Shown piece by piece: positions 42,676 to 52,023 of a stretch of 64,000 nucleotides of DNA (positions within the stretch are counted from its first letter, which is position 1; each line of letters begins with the position of its first letter). A model generated the notes under the pieces. That model did not search any database, was not told the origin of the DNA, and was given only the letters and a program-made list of their open reading frames with translations. Made by a program: the position numbers and the translations under genes. Origin of the DNA: Actinomadura citrea. Its GTDB lineage: Bacteria > Actinomycetota > Actinomycetes > Streptosporangiales > Streptosporangiaceae. The stretch covers positions 8,720,669 through 8,784,668 of the forward strand of contig NZ_JACCBT010000001.1 of NCBI RefSeq assembly GCF_013409045.1, in the 5' to 3' direction.

Positions 42676-45600
42676 GTGCGTTTCGGGGTGCTGGGGCCGC
42701 TCGCGGTGTGGACGGACGCCGGGGCGCCCGTGCGCGTGCCCGAGGCGAAGGTCCGCACGCTGCTCGCCGTCCTGCTCACCCGGCCCGGCCACCCCGTGTC
42801 CGTCGATCGGCTGATCGACGCGTTGTGGGGCGACCGGCCGCCCCGCAACGCGATCGGAACGCTCCAGGCCCGCGTCTCGCAGCTCCGCAGGGCACTGGAG
42901 GAGGGCGAGCCGGGCGGCCGGGGCCTCGTCGCCGCCCGTCCGCCCGGGTACGCGCTCGACGCCGGGCCGGACGCGGTCGACGCCGCACGGTTCGCGGCGG
43001 CGCTCGGCCGCGAGGCCGCCGATCCCCTCGCCCGCAAGCGGTTTCTCGGCGACGCGCTGGCGCTGTGGCGCGGCCCCGCCTTCGCCGACTTCGCCGACGC
43101 CGAGTTCGCCCGCACCGCGATCATCGAGTTGGAGGAGGGGCGGCTCGTCGCGCTGGAGCGGCACGCGCGGGCCCGGCTCGACCTCGGCGAGCACGCGGCG
43201 GTGGCGGCCGAGCTGGCAGCGCCGGCGGCCCGCCACCCGCTGCGCGAACCGCTTCAGGCCCTCCACCTGCGCGCCCTCCACCTGTCCGGCCGGCAGGGCG
43301 AGGCGTTCGCGGGCTACCACGCGCTGCGCGAGCGGCTCGCCGAGGAGCTGGGCGCCGACCCGGGCCCCGAGCTCGCGGAGCTCCACCGGGCGATGCTCGC
43401 GGAAGGCCCCGCCGCCCCGCCGCGTCCCGCTCCCCGGCTGCCCGCCGCGCTCGACGAGCTGATCGGCCGCGAGGACGCGGTCGATCAAGGCCGGGCCCTG
43501 CTGGCCGGGCACCGGCTGGTGACGCTCACCGGTCCGGGAGGCGTCGGCAAGACCCGGCTGGCCGTGGAGATCGCCTCCCGGTCGCTCGCCGACCATCCCG
43601 ACGGGGTGTGGATGGTCGAGCTGACCGCGCCCGACGACGTGGCCGAGCAGGTCGCCTCCGTGCTGGGGCTTCGCGAGGAGCCCGGCGGGACCCCTCTCAC
43701 GGACGCGCTGCGGGGGCGGCGGGCGCTGCTCGTCCTCGACAACTGCGAGCACGTGCTCGAACCCGCCGCCGAGCTCGCCGGGCGGCTCCTCGCCGCCGCG
43801 CCCGGGCTGCGCGTCCTCGCGACGTCGCGGGAACCGCTGGGGATCGCCGGGGAGCGGCTGCAGCTCGTCCCGCCGCTCGATCTGCCCGGTCCCGAGACCG
43901 CGCCGGACGGGCTGCGGGAGTCGAGCGCGGTCCGGCTTTTCGTCGCGCGGGCCGCGGCCGCGTGCCCCGGTTTCGCGCTGGACGCCGACACGGCGCCGTG
44001 GGTCGCGGCGATCTGCCGGCGCCTGGACGGGGTGCCGCTCGCACTGGAACTGGCGGCGACCCGCGTCCGCGCGCTCGGGGTGCGGGAGCTGGCGGCGCGG
44101 CTGGACGACCGCTTCCGGGTGCTGGCGGACGGGCGGCGCGGCGGCCCGGCCCGGCAGCGGACACTCCGCGCGGTGATCGACTGGAGCTGGGAGCTGCTCA
44201 CCGGGCCCGAGCGGGTCGCGCTGCGGCGCCTCGCCGTCCACGCGGGCGGCTGCACGCTGGACGCGGCGGAGGCGGTCTGCGACACGGACGTCGACGTGCT
44301 CGCCCGGCTGGTCGACCGCTCCCTCGCCGTCCGGACGGAGGAGGGCCGGTACCGGCTGCTGGAGTCGGTCGCCGCCTACGCGCTGGAGCGCCTGCGGGAG
44401 GCGGGCGAGGAGGACGAGTTCCGGCACCGCCACGCCCTGCACTACACCGGCCTGGCCGAACATGCGGCGGAACGGCTGCGCGGGCCGGAACAGGGCCACT
44501 GGCTGAAGCGGCTCGACCATGAGGCCGCGAACCTGCGCGCGGCGCTGGGCAACGGCGCCGGAATCGGGTCGGTGAACGCGCTCGCCTGGTACTGGTACCT
44601 GCGGGGGCGCTTCGGGGAGGCCCGTCGCGCGTTCGCCGGCGCCCTGGCCGCCCACCCGCAGGCGTCACCGGCCAGAACCGAGGCGGCGACGTGGCTGACG
44701 GTCTTCACCATGCTGGCCGGCGAGGGCGTCGATTCGGAGGAGCTTCGGCAGACCGCCTTGGCCGACCATGACGATCCGTTCGCCAGGGCCAAGGCCGAGT
44801 GGCTGCTGAGCCATGTGCATTGGGCGTACGGGGATCTGGCCGTGAACAGGCGACGCGTCGACCGCGCCCTGACGGTGTTCCGGAAGCGGGAGGACCGCTG
44901 GTTCACGGCCGCCGCGCTCGCGACCCGGGCCAACCTCGCCCTCGGGCACGGCGATCTGGTCGCGCTGGAGCGGGACGCGGTCGAGAGCGTCGCGCTGTTC
45001 GCCGAGCTCGGCGACCCGTGGGGGCGGCTGGAGGCGTCCGACGCGCTCGTCCGGCGCGCCGAGATCGCCGGGGACTACGCCGAGGCCGCGCGGCTGCTCC
45101 GCGAGGGGCTCCGGCTGGCCGAGGAGTCGCGGATGTGGCCGGAGACGTCGTTCCGGCTGTCCGGCCTCGGCCGCGTCGCGCTCCTCACCGGCGCCCTCGG
45201 CGAGGCCCGCGACCTGCACGAGCGGGCACTGGACCTGGCGCGGCGGCACATGGCGCGGTCGGCCGAGGAGTTCGCCGAGGTCGGGCTCGGCCTCGTCGCC
45301 CGGGCCCGCGGCGACCTCGACGCCGCCGAGAGGCACCTGCGCGCCCGGCTCGACTGGCTGCGCGGCATCGGCGGGACGGCGGGCCTGGCGTTCGTGCACG
45401 CCCAGCTCGGCTTCGTCGCCGAGGAGCGCGGCGACGCGGTACGGGCGCTGGCCCTGCACACCGAGGGGCTCGCCGCCGCCCGCGCCGTCGGCGACCCGCG
45501 CGCGATCGCGCTCGCGCTGGAAGGGCTGGCCGGGGCGCGGTCCCTGGCGGGCGAGCACGCGGCCGCGGCCAGGATGCTCGCCGAGGCGGACGGGCTCCGC

Positions 45601-45750
45601 GCGGCTGCCGGGGCCGCGCTGCCGCCCGCCGAGCGGCGCGACGTCGACCGGATCGCCGGGAGGATCCGGGACGCCTCCGGTGTTGTCGCCGATACCGGCG
45701 AATCGCCATCACCGGGGGAATCGTCATCACCGGGGGAAAGGGAGCCATGA
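42676..45750 (+). CDS. AfsR/SARP-family regulator with BTAD, NB-ARC and TPR domains
   Basis: A 1024-residue regulator. An OmpR-type DNA-binding domain (LGPLAVWTDAGAPVRVPEAKVRTLLAVLL, read in pieces, about 5-90), a BTAD domain (about 95-240; FADAEFARTAIIELEEGRL), an NTPase with Walker A GPGGVGKTRLAVE (about 285) and Walker B LLVLDNCEHVL, then a winged-helix region and TPR-like repeats to the end. Start is GTG 42676 with TGGAGG. This is the large AfsR-like architecture, usually an activator of secondary metabolism and often responsive to Ser/Thr kinases. It is divergent from the imine-reductase-like gene and overlaps the N-acetyltransferase gene by four bases. Confidence 0.9.
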   Translation: MRFGVLGPLAVWTDAGAPVRVPEAKVRTLLAVLLTRPGHPVSVDRLIDALWGDRPPRNAIGTLQARVSQLRRALEEGEPGGRGLVAARPPGYALDAGPDAVDAARFAAALGREAADPLARKRFLGDALALWRGPAFADFADAEFARTAIIELEEGRLVALERHARARLDLGEHAAVAAELAAPAARHPLREPLQALHLRALHLSGRQGEAFAGYHALRERLAEELGADPGPELAELHRAMLAEGPAAPPRPAPRLPAALDELIGREDAVDQGRALLAGHRLVTLTGPGGVGKTRLAVEIASRSLADHPDGVWMVELTAPDDVAEQVASVLGLREEPGGTPLTDALRGRRALLVLDNCEHVLEPAAELAGRLLAAAPGLRVLATSREPLGIAGERLQLVPPLDLPGPETAPDGLRESSAVRLFVARAAAACPGFALDADTAPWVAAICRRLDGVPLALELAATRVRALGVRELAARLDDRFRVLADGRRGGPARQRTLRAVIDWSWELLTGPERVALRRLAVHAGGCTLDAAEAVCDTDVDVLARLVDRSLAVRTEEGRYRLLESVAAYALERLREAGEEDEFRHRHALHYTGLAEHAAERLRGPEQGHWLKRLDHEAANLRAALGNGAGIGSVNALAWYWYLRGRFGEARRAFAGALAAHPQASPARTEAATWLTVFTMLAGEGVDSEELRQTALADHDDPFARAKAEWLLSHVHWAYGDLAVNRRRVDRALTVFRKREDRWFTAAALATRANLALGHGDLVALERDAVESVALFAELGDPWGRLEASDALVRRAEIAGDYAEAARLLREGLRLAEESRMWPETSFRLSGLGRVALLTGALGEARDLHERALDLARRHMARSAEEFAEVGLGLVARARGDLDAAERHLRARLDWLRGIGGTAGLAFVHAQLGFVAEERGDAVRALALHTEGLAAARAVGDPRAIALALEGLAGARSLAGEHAAAARMLAEADGLRAAAGAALPPAERRDVDRIAGRIRDASGVVADTGESPSPGESSSPGEREP

Positions 45751-46622
45751 GCGAGGATCTCGGCTACGGATGGCAGGGCGAGCTGCTCGACCTGCCCGCC
45801 TACCTGAAGCGGGTCGGCCACGACGGCGACCCGGCCCCGACCGCCGCGACGCTGCGGGCCCTGCACCGCGCGCACGTCACGTCCATCCCGTTCGAGAACC
45901 TGGAGATCATGCTCGGGCGGCCGATCGACCTGTCGCTGGACGCCGTCCAGGCGAAGCTGGTCGAGCGCCCGCGCGGCGGCTACTGCTACGAGCACAACCG
46001 GCTGTTCGCGGCGGTGCTGGAGAGGCTCGGGTACGAGGTCACGGCGCTGGCGGCGCGGGTGACGCTGGGGGCGGCGAAGATCCTGCCCGCCACGCACGCG
46101 CTCCTGCACGTCCGCCCGCCGGACGCGTCGCGGGACGAGCCGGCGTGGCTGTGCGACGTGGGGTTCGGCGCAGGCCCGCTGGAGCCGCTGCGGCTCGTGG
46201 ACGGTGAGGAGGCCGTCCAGGACGGCTGGGGCTTCCGGCTCCGGCGCGGCCGCACCGTCACCACCTGGACGCCGGACACGGCGGAATGGGAGCTGCACCA
46301 GCGCGGCCCGGACAGCTGGGTCCAGCGGCACACGTTCGTGCAGAACGAGGTGTTCCGCATCGACTTCGAGGTGGGCAGCCACTACGTCTCGACCAGCGCG
46401 CGTTCCCCGTTCACGACCCGCCCCTTCGCGCAGAGGTTCTCGTCCGACTCCCTCCGTGTGCTGGACGGGGTGAAGCTGACCGTCACCCGCCCGGACGGGA
46501 GCGTCGAGACCCGCACGCTCGCCCCCGAGGACCTGCCGGGGACGCTGGGCGAGGACTTCGGAATCGTGCTGGAGGGTGGGGACGCGGATCGGCTCGTCGA
46601 GTTCGTGCGCGCGAGGAGCTAG
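45747..46622 (+). CDS. Arylamine N-acetyltransferase
   Basis: NAT of 291 residues, which transfers an acetyl group from acetyl-CoA to arylamines, arylhydrazines or aminoquinones. The catalytic triad is visible: Cys80 in RGGYCYEHN, His117 in ATHALLHV and Asp137 in LCDVGFG. IPFENLEIMLGRPIDLSLD near residues 47-65 and the C-terminal VQNEVFRIDFEVGSHYVSTS, in pieces, are family typical. ATG 45747 overlaps the stop of the SARP gene (ATGA), so it is the direct operon partner of the regulator. NAT homologues also catalyse amide ring closure in ansamycin pathways, but no such cluster is visible here. Confidence 0.92.
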   Translation: MSEDLGYGWQGELLDLPAYLKRVGHDGDPAPTAATLRALHRAHVTSIPFENLEIMLGRPIDLSLDAVQAKLVERPRGGYCYEHNRLFAAVLERLGYEVTALAARVTLGAAKILPATHALLHVRPPDASRDEPAWLCDVGFGAGPLEPLRLVDGEEAVQDGWGFRLRRGRTVTTWTPDTAEWELHQRGPDSWVQRHTFVQNEVFRIDFEVGSHYVSTSARSPFTTRPFAQRFSSDSLRVLDGVKLTVTRPDGSVETRTLAPEDLPGTLGEDFGIVLEGGDADRLVEFVRARS

Positions 46623-46718
46623 CCGCAAGGCCGTTCAGCTCGGCATCCGCGATGGGCGGGGGGACGTGGGATGCGCAGATCGGCCGCCATGTGGATCCGG
46701 CCGCGGATCAGCGCACGA

Positions 46719-49448
46719 CTAGCCCAGGTCGAGGCGGGCGAGGGCCGCCCTCGTGGTGACGCCGAGCTTGGGATAGGCCTTGTAGAGGTGGTAGCCGACG
46801 GTCCGGGGGCTGAGGAACAGCTGCGCGCCGATCTCCCGGTTGCTGAGGCCCGTCGCCGCCAGCCGGGTGACCTGGAGTTCCTGCGGGGTGAGCCGGGCGG
46901 CGAGGTCGTCGCGGAAGGCCGCGTCGTCCTGCCCTGCGGCGAAGTTCTCCCCGGCGGCGCGCAGTTCGGCCCGGGCTCGTTCGGCCCATGGTGCGGCGCC
47001 GAGTCGCTCGAACGCCTCCAGTGCCGCATGCAGCCGCGCCCGCGCGTCGTTCCTGCGGCGTGACCTGCGGAGCCACTCCCCGTACAGCAACTCGGTGCGC
47101 GCCTGCTCGAACGGCGTCCTGCCCTCGCGGTGCAGATCGAGGGCCTTCGTGTACAGCGGGTCTGGGTCGTCCGGGGCCAGCAGGGCCGCGCAGCGTGCCG
47201 CTATGGCCTGCGCCCAAGGCTGCTGGGTCTGTGCGGCCCAATCGCCGTACCAGTCGGCGGCGTCCCGCGCGCGCTCTGGGACGCCGGCTCTGACGGCCGC
47301 CTCGACGAGGTCGGGCAGAGCGGCGATGGCGCCTTGCCGGCTGGGTCCGGCGACGACGTCGGCGAGACGTTCCAGGGCCGCGTCGTACCGGCCGAGCCCG
47401 AGGTCGAGCAGGCTGCGCGCGGCGGCGGCGTGCACGTTGCTCGGCGGGAGACCGCGTGACAGCGCCTCCTCCGTCAGCTCCAGGCAGCGCTCCTCGTCGC
47501 CCTGGATCGCGGCGAGCTGCCCCAGGCTGGTGTCGAGGTAGACGCGGATGCGGTGCTGGCCGGTGTCGGCGGCGATCCGCACGCCCTCCGTCGCGCCGGT
47601 CAGCGCGTCGCGGTGCCTGCCGAGCAGCAGGTCCGTCCGGGACCGGAGCATCAGGACGGGCGCGAGCAGCCCGATCGCGCCCCGGTCGCGGAAGCGACGC
47701 TCCAGTTCCGCCGCGACCTCGGCCGCGCCCCGCACGTCGCCGATCATGAGATGCCACATGCCCGCGCGGATCCGGTCGCGCGGCGCGTAGCAGGCGCCCA
47801 TCGCGCCCATCAGCTCGCGCAGCGCCGCCACGCCGTCCGCCGGGTCGGCGTCCGCGAGCGGGTTCTGCCCGGCGAACACCCGGCTCAGCGCCCGCAGGTG
47901 CGGTGCGTTCGGGACGCCGAGGCGCACGCCCTCGGCGGCGATGCCGTCCATCGCGGCGAAGTCCCCGGCGTTGGCGGCCGCGGCCGCGGCCTGGAAGAAC
48001 AGGTAGCCGGACGTGCGGGGATCGAGCCGCGTGACCGACGCCGCCGTCTCGGCGAACAGCCGGTGGGCGTCCCCCGCCCGGTCCTGCTCGTCGGCGAGGG
48101 ACGCCCGGATCAGCGTCAGCTCCGCCCGCGCCAGCGGGTCCGGCAGGTCGGCCTCCGCCCGCGCCGCCAGCTCGACCGCGCGCTCGGGGAGCCCCGCGTC
48201 GGCCGAGGCCCGCGCCGCCGCGGCCAGCCGCCGGCCGCGCTCGGCCGGGTCCGGGGTGAGACCCGCGGCGGCCTCGTACATGGCGGCGACGGCCGCGTTG
48301 CCGCCCGCGTTCCGCTCGGTCTCGGCGGTCTTCTCCAGCACGGCCGCGACGCGCTCGTCGGGTTCCGTCACCGAGCGGGCCAGGTGCCAGGCGTGATGGC
48401 ACACGTCGCCGCGTTCCAGGTACGCCTCCGCCAGCACCTGGTGGGCGGCCAGGCGCAGGCCGAGCGTCGCCTCCCGCACGGCGGCGGTGCGGATCAGCGG
48501 ATGCCGCACCTCCAGCCGTCCGTCGGACGTGGTGCGCAGCAGGCCCGCGCGCTCGGCGGGCTCCAGGTCGTCGACGGAGGCGCCGACGGAGGCACCGGCC
48601 GTCGCGCCGAACCGGCACGCCGCCTTCACCACCACCCCCGCGTCGCCGAGATCGTCCACCCCCACCAGCAGGACGAGCCGCCGCGCCGGCTCCGGCAGCG
48701 CGGCGATCCGCTCGGCGAACGACCTCAGGATCCGCTCGTACGCCGACCCGTGCCCGCCCCGGCCCGGCAGTTCGAGCAGCGCGAGCGGGTTGCCCATCGC
48801 CCCGGCGAGGATCTCCCGCCGGACATGGCCGGGCAGGTCGGGGGCGCGTTCGGCCAGCAGTCCGGCCGCCGCGGTCCCGTCGAGGCCGCGCAGGCGCAGC
48901 TCCGGCAGCCCCTGCGCGACGAACTCCGGCGCGGCGCATTCCGGCGCGACCGCATCGCGGGCCGCGAAGATGACCGCGATGGGCTCGGCGTCGAGGCGGC
49001 GTGCGGCGAACAGCAGCGCCTCGGCGGACGAGCCGTCCATCCAGTGCGCGTCGTCGACCAGGCAGACGAGCGGCCGCTCCTCCGCCAGGTCGGACAGCAG
49101 CGTCAGCACCGCGAGCCCCACGAGGAACCGGTCGCTCTCGGCCTCCGGGCCCCCCATGTTGAGAGCCGCGCGCAGAGCCTCGGCCTGCGCGTCCGGCAGG
49201 CCGCCGATCCGGTCGAGGTGGCGGCCGAGCAGCAGGTGCAGGCCCGCGTACGGCATGCCGCTCTCGGTCTCGACGCCCGTCCCGCGCAGGACGCGCATCC
49301 CGTCCGCGGCGCCGGCGGCGTGGTCGAGGAGGGCGGACTTGCCGATCCCGGCCTCGCCGCGCAGCACGAGCGTCCCGCTGCGCCCGCCGCGGGCCCGGTC
49401 GAGGAGTCCGTCGATCGCGGCCAGTTCCCCGTCCCGCCCGTACAGCAT
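46719..49448 (-). CDS. LuxR-family ATPase regulator (LAL type)
   Basis: A 909-residue regulator. The N-terminal NTPase has Walker A GEAGIGKSALLDHAA (about residues 32-46) and Walker B LVCLVDDAHWMD, followed by a long helical, TPR-like region, and at the end the LuxR DNA-binding domain LTPQELQVTRLAATGLSNREIG plus LFLSPRTVGYHLYKAYPKLGV, read in pieces. ATG 49448 starts it (LYGRDGELAAIDGLL). These large ATP-dependent activators often sit near biosynthetic genes. It stands alone here, divergent from the hemerythrin gene. Large antisense reading frames over this gene are shadows of its GC codon bias. Confidence 0.9.
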   Translation of the reverse strand: MLYGRDGELAAIDGLLDRARGGRSGTLVLRGEAGIGKSALLDHAAGAADGMRVLRGTGVETESGMPYAGLHLLLGRHLDRIGGLPDAQAEALRAALNMGGPEAESDRFLVGLAVLTLLSDLAEERPLVCLVDDAHWMDGSSAEALLFAARRLDAEPIAVIFAARDAVAPECAAPEFVAQGLPELRLRGLDGTAAAGLLAERAPDLPGHVRREILAGAMGNPLALLELPGRGGHGSAYERILRSFAERIAALPEPARRLVLLVGVDDLGDAGVVVKAACRFGATAGASVGASVDDLEPAERAGLLRTTSDGRLEVRHPLIRTAAVREATLGLRLAAHQVLAEAYLERGDVCHHAWHLARSVTEPDERVAAVLEKTAETERNAGGNAAVAAMYEAAAGLTPDPAERGRRLAAAARASADAGLPERAVELAARAEADLPDPLARAELTLIRASLADEQDRAGDAHRLFAETAASVTRLDPRTSGYLFFQAAAAAANAGDFAAMDGIAAEGVRLGVPNAPHLRALSRVFAGQNPLADADPADGVAALRELMGAMGACYAPRDRIRAGMWHLMIGDVRGAAEVAAELERRFRDRGAIGLLAPVLMLRSRTDLLLGRHRDALTGATEGVRIAADTGQHRIRVYLDTSLGQLAAIQGDEERCLELTEEALSRGLPPSNVHAAAARSLLDLGLGRYDAALERLADVVAGPSRQGAIAALPDLVEAAVRAGVPERARDAADWYGDWAAQTQQPWAQAIAARCAALLAPDDPDPLYTKALDLHREGRTPFEQARTELLYGEWLRRSRRRNDARARLHAALEAFERLGAAPWAERARAELRAAGENFAAGQDDAAFRDDLAARLTPQELQVTRLAATGLSNREIGAQLFLSPRTVGYHLYKAYPKLGVTTRAALARLDLG

Positions 49449-49567
49449 GCGCTCACCCTACTCAGCCCGCCGCACCACCTGCTCGGCCCCGGATGGTTGA
49501 AGCCCTCACCTCGGGTATCGCCTCGATTCGAGCCGGACAGGAGTCGAACACCCACAGGAGGTCGGTC

Positions 49568-50125
49568 ATGGCCGAGCAGGCCACCCAGGAGAACGTCGTC
49601 GATCTGCTGCTCGCGCAGCACGAGGAGATCCGCCACCTCGCCTCGACGGTGGAGAAGAACCACGGCAAGGTGCGCAAGGACGCCTTCGACCGGCTGCGCA
49701 GGCTCCTCGCCGTGCATGAGACCGCCGAGGAGGAGGTCGTCCACCCGTTCGCCCGGCGCGCCGCCGCCGACGGCTCCCGCGTGGTGGACGCGCGGCTGGA
49801 GGAGGAGAACAAGGCCAAGGGCGTCCTGTCGGACCTGGAGAAGATGGACCCCGAGTCCGCGGACTTCGTGGAGACGTTCGCCAGGTTCCACAGAGACCTT
49901 GAGGCGCACGCCTCGCACGAGGAGAAAGAGGAGTTCCCGCGCATCGCCCGCGAGGCCACGCCCGAGCAGATGCGCGGCATGGCCAAGGCCGTCAGGGCGG
50001 CCGAGGCGATCGCCCCGACCCATCCCCACCAGGGGACGGAGTCGCCCACCAAGAACCTCGCGGTCGGGCCGATGGCGGCCGTCGCCGACCGCGTCCGCGA
50101 CGCCATCGGCAAGGCGCGCGGCTGA
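49568..50125 (+). CDS. Hemerythrin-domain protein
   Basis: A 185-residue protein with one hemerythrin HHE domain: LLLAQHEEIRHLAS (His about 19), LAVHETAEEEVVHP (His and Glu about 55-65), and FARFHRDLEAHASHEEKEEFP (about 105-125), the usual four-helix di-iron ligands. The start ATG 49568 follows AGGAGG. A hydrophilic tail follows the domain. HHE proteins bind O2 or NO at a di-iron site or sense redox stress. The acidic small protein gene follows in the same direction 48 bases later; MgtC and DUF3140 genes nearby form a stress-like cluster. Confidence 0.9.
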   Translation: MAEQATQENVVDLLLAQHEEIRHLASTVEKNHGKVRKDAFDRLRRLLAVHETAEEEVVHPFARRAAADGSRVVDARLEEENKAKGVLSDLEKMDPESADFVETFARFHRDLEAHASHEEKEEFPRIAREATPEQMRGMAKAVRAAEAIAPTHPHQGTESPTKNLAVGPMAAVADRVRDAIGKARG

Positions 50126-50172
50126 CCCGCCCGGGGCGGCCCGCCGGGCCGTCCCCCCTTCGAGGAGGTGCG

Positions 50173-50361
50173 ATGACCGACCGCAGGAACGACGAGGACA
50201 AGCCGCTCGCCGACCGGCGCGCCGAGGCCGGGGCGCCGCAGGAGGACGACGCCGACGTGGGGGCCGAGCACACGCCCGGCCCCACGGACCCGCCGATCGC
50301 CGAGGCCGAGACCCCGGGCGGCGAGGACGACGGCTACAGCCCGCAGACCGAGGTCCCCTGA
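50173..50361 (+). CDS. Small acidic Pro-rich protein
   Basis: A 62-residue, strongly acidic protein (DKPLADRRAEAGAPQEDDAD and GGEDDGYSPQTEVP), likely disordered. ATG 50173 has AGGAGG at ideal spacing, so it is translated. Placement 48 bases behind the hemerythrin gene suggests a common operon. No family assignment. Confidence 0.65.
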   Translation: MTDRRNDEDKPLADRRAEAGAPQEDDADVGAEHTPGPTDPPIAEAETPGGEDDGYSPQTEVP

Positions 50362-50376
50362 TCCGCCCGGGGCTCC

Positions 50377-51150
50377 CTACTCGCTGTCGTCGTCCTGGTC
50401 GGCTCCGACCGTGACGCCGACGATGTCCTCCAGTTCGCTCAGGACCGCGGCGAGTTCCGGGACCGAGCCCGTTCCCTCCAGCGTGAGCGTCACCACGGCG
50501 TTGCCGGGACGGCGCCGGTCGGGTTCGCGCCGGTCCCGGCGCTCGTCACGGCCGCGGTCGGAGTCGTCCGGCAGGTAGTCACGGTCGACGTTGACCTCCA
50601 GGATCACGAAACCGCGCTGCGTGGACTCCATCAGGACCTGCCGCAGCACGCCGTGCCCGTCCCGGTAGACGATCCTCATCCGCGCGACCCCGGCCCGGCG
50701 GTACCGCTCCAGCGGCAGCCTCTTCGTCAGGCCGCTCAGCCCGTAGACGACGAGGAAGTGGATCGCGGTGACCGCCACCGCGAGGACCGGCAGGCCGCCG
50801 CCGGCCGCCATGCCGACGGCCGCCGTCACCCACACGACGGCGGCGGTCGTGAGGCCGCGCACCGCGTCCCGGCGGACGAAGATCAGCCCGCCGCCGATGA
50901 AGCCGATGCCGGACACGATCTGCGCCGCCACCCGGGAGGGATCCAGCGAGACGTTCCCGGGGACGTTCTCGAATCCGTACTTGCTGACCAGCATGAACAG
51001 GGCCGCGCCTACGCCGACGAGGGTGTGCGTGCGCAGTCCCGCGCTCTTGTTGCGCAGCCCTCGTTCCAGCCCGATCGCGGCCGACAGCACCATGGCGAGC
51101 AGCAGCTCGCCCATCTCCACCCAACCCTGCCCGGGGGACAACTCGAACAC
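50377..51150 (-). CDS. MgtC/SapB-family membrane protein
   Basis: A 257-residue protein. The MgtC domain is clear: LLLAMVLSAAIGLERGLRNKSAGLRTHTLVGVGAALFMLVS, read in pieces, with the conserved RxxGLRT, then SGIGFIGGGLIFVRRDAVRGLTTAA (about 95-120), and four to five hydrophobic helices. The cytoplasmic C-terminal domain (about 160-250) is ACT-like with two conserved VVTLTLEG and ILEVNVDRD strands. GTG 51150 is favoured; ATG 51114 is possible. MgtC proteins modulate F1Fo ATPase activity or Mg2+ adaptation in some bacteria. The hairpin at 51220-51276 separates it from the upstream small genes. Confidence 0.87.
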   Translation of the reverse strand: MFELSPGQGWVEMGELLLAMVLSAAIGLERGLRNKSAGLRTHTLVGVGAALFMLVSKYGFENVPGNVSLDPSRVAAQIVSGIGFIGGGLIFVRRDAVRGLTTAAVVWVTAAVGMAAGGGLPVLAVAVTAIHFLVVYGLSGLTKRLPLERYRRAGVARMRIVYRDGHGVLRQVLMESTQRGFVILEVNVDRDYLPDDSDRGRDERRDRREPDRRRPGNAVVTLTLEGTGSVPELAAVLSELEDIVGVTVGADQDDDSE

Positions 51151-51219
51151 CCTCGTACCACCCCTCCCTCTTCCGTTGTCGATCGGCGGCGTGCATCCGC
51201 CGGACATCCGCGGCCGCAC

Positions 51220-51276
51220 AGCAGCAGACGGGAGGCCGCCCCGGACTCTCTCCGGGGCGGCCTCCGGCCTGCTGCT
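51220..51276 (-). terminator. 57-nt bipartite hairpin
   Basis: A 15-base-pair stem (GGAGGCCGCCCCGGA with TCCGGGGCGGCCTCC, loop CTCTC) is extended by a three-base internal loop and an eight-base-pair outer stem (AGCAGCAG with CTGCTGCT). It begins at the stop codon of the small gene at 51275-51472, so it is the probable end of that transcript before mgtC. Typical GC-rich actinomycete terminator without U tract. Confidence 0.7.
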
Positions 51277-51472
51277 ATGAGGGGTGCGAAGGCTTCTGGC
51301 CCGGCGGTGTCCCGCCGCCCTCGCCTCCTCCTCGGCTCCCCTTGTCGGTGCCGTGCGCGTGGCCCCTGGCCGCCGTCGACTTCGACTTCGGGGCGGTGGC
51401 CTCGGGCGCGGGCCCGTCCGTCACCGCGGTCCTCCCGGACCGGCGGATCTCGGGTTGCTGCGGGTTCGGCAT
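51275..51472 (-). CDS. Small hydrophilic protein, unknown function
   Basis: A 65-residue basic, Gly/Pro/Ser-rich protein (PNPQQPEIRRSGRTAV, then KSKSTAARGHAHGTDKGSR), likely unstructured. ATG 51472 has AGGAGG eight bases upstream, in the 11-base gap after the DUF3140 stop, so they form an operon. The transcript appears to end in the 57-nt hairpin right after the stop. Confidence 0.65.
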   Translation of the reverse strand: MPNPQQPEIRRSGRTAVTDGPAPEATAPKSKSTAARGHAHGTDKGSRGGGEGGGTPPGQKPSHPS

Positions 51473-51483
51473 GCTCTCGCCTC

Positions 51484-51843
51484 CTATGCCCTGGACGGCT
51501 GGGGACGCAGCGGGTCGTGCCCCACGCTCATCAGCGCGTGGCGCCACTCCTCGTCCCGTTCCACGTCCGGCGGCCGGTGGTCCAGCCGGTCCTCCACGTA
51601 GTCGACGACCTCCTGCATCACCTCCCCGTCGCTTTCGGTCAGGTCGACCTTCCGCTTGCGCAGCACGTCCACCACGCGGGCTCCCAGCTCCGAAACCCCG
51701 GGCCCCTGGCCGTCGGCCGGGAACGCCTCCTCGCCGGACGCGTCCGTGAGCAACCAGATGCGCAGTTCGTCGGAGGTCATGTTCACGAGCCGGTGGAAGT
51801 CCTCCCACGCCAGCTCCACCTCGGGCGATACGCGGTTGTTCAT
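51484..51843 (-). CDS. DUF3140 family protein
   Basis: A 119-residue protein with the family core: FHRLVNMTSDELRIWLLTD (about 16-34), VVDVLRKRKVDLTESDGEVMQEVVDYVEDRL, read in pieces (about 57-87), and the tail DEEWRHALMSVGHDPLRP. Function unknown; DUF3140 genes commonly accompany small hydrophilic proteins in actinobacteria. ATG 51843 has CAGGGAG upstream. Followed after 11 bases by the small gene at 51275-51472. Confidence 0.87.
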   Translation of the reverse strand: MNNRVSPEVELAWEDFHRLVNMTSDELRIWLLTDASGEEAFPADGQGPGVSELGARVVDVLRKRKVDLTESDGEVMQEVVDYVEDRLDHRPPDVERDEEWRHALMSVGHDPLRPQPSRA

Positions 51844-52023
51844 AGCAAAACTCCCTGTACGCGTTCATGCCCGCCGTACCCGGAGACCGCTGCCCCATTC
51901 GTCCCAGCTTGCGTTACTTGCAGACAGAATCACACGCGGCCCGCCGCGGGCCGGAGGCGCCGCGGGTGGCGGGGCGGCGTTGTGGAAGACTCCTACCGGC
52001 ACGGCGGCTAGATGGGGAGCGTC

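Noticed and set aside
42633..44522. + strand frame inside the SARP gene
   Set aside because: Out-of-frame reading with a high Arg/Ala content, while the SARP frame has clear DNA-binding, BTAD and Walker motifs.
47553..50414. A 953-codon + strand open frame across the LuxR, hemerythrin and acidic protein genes
   Set aside because: It spans three independent genes on both strands and has shadow composition; the supported genes explain the region.
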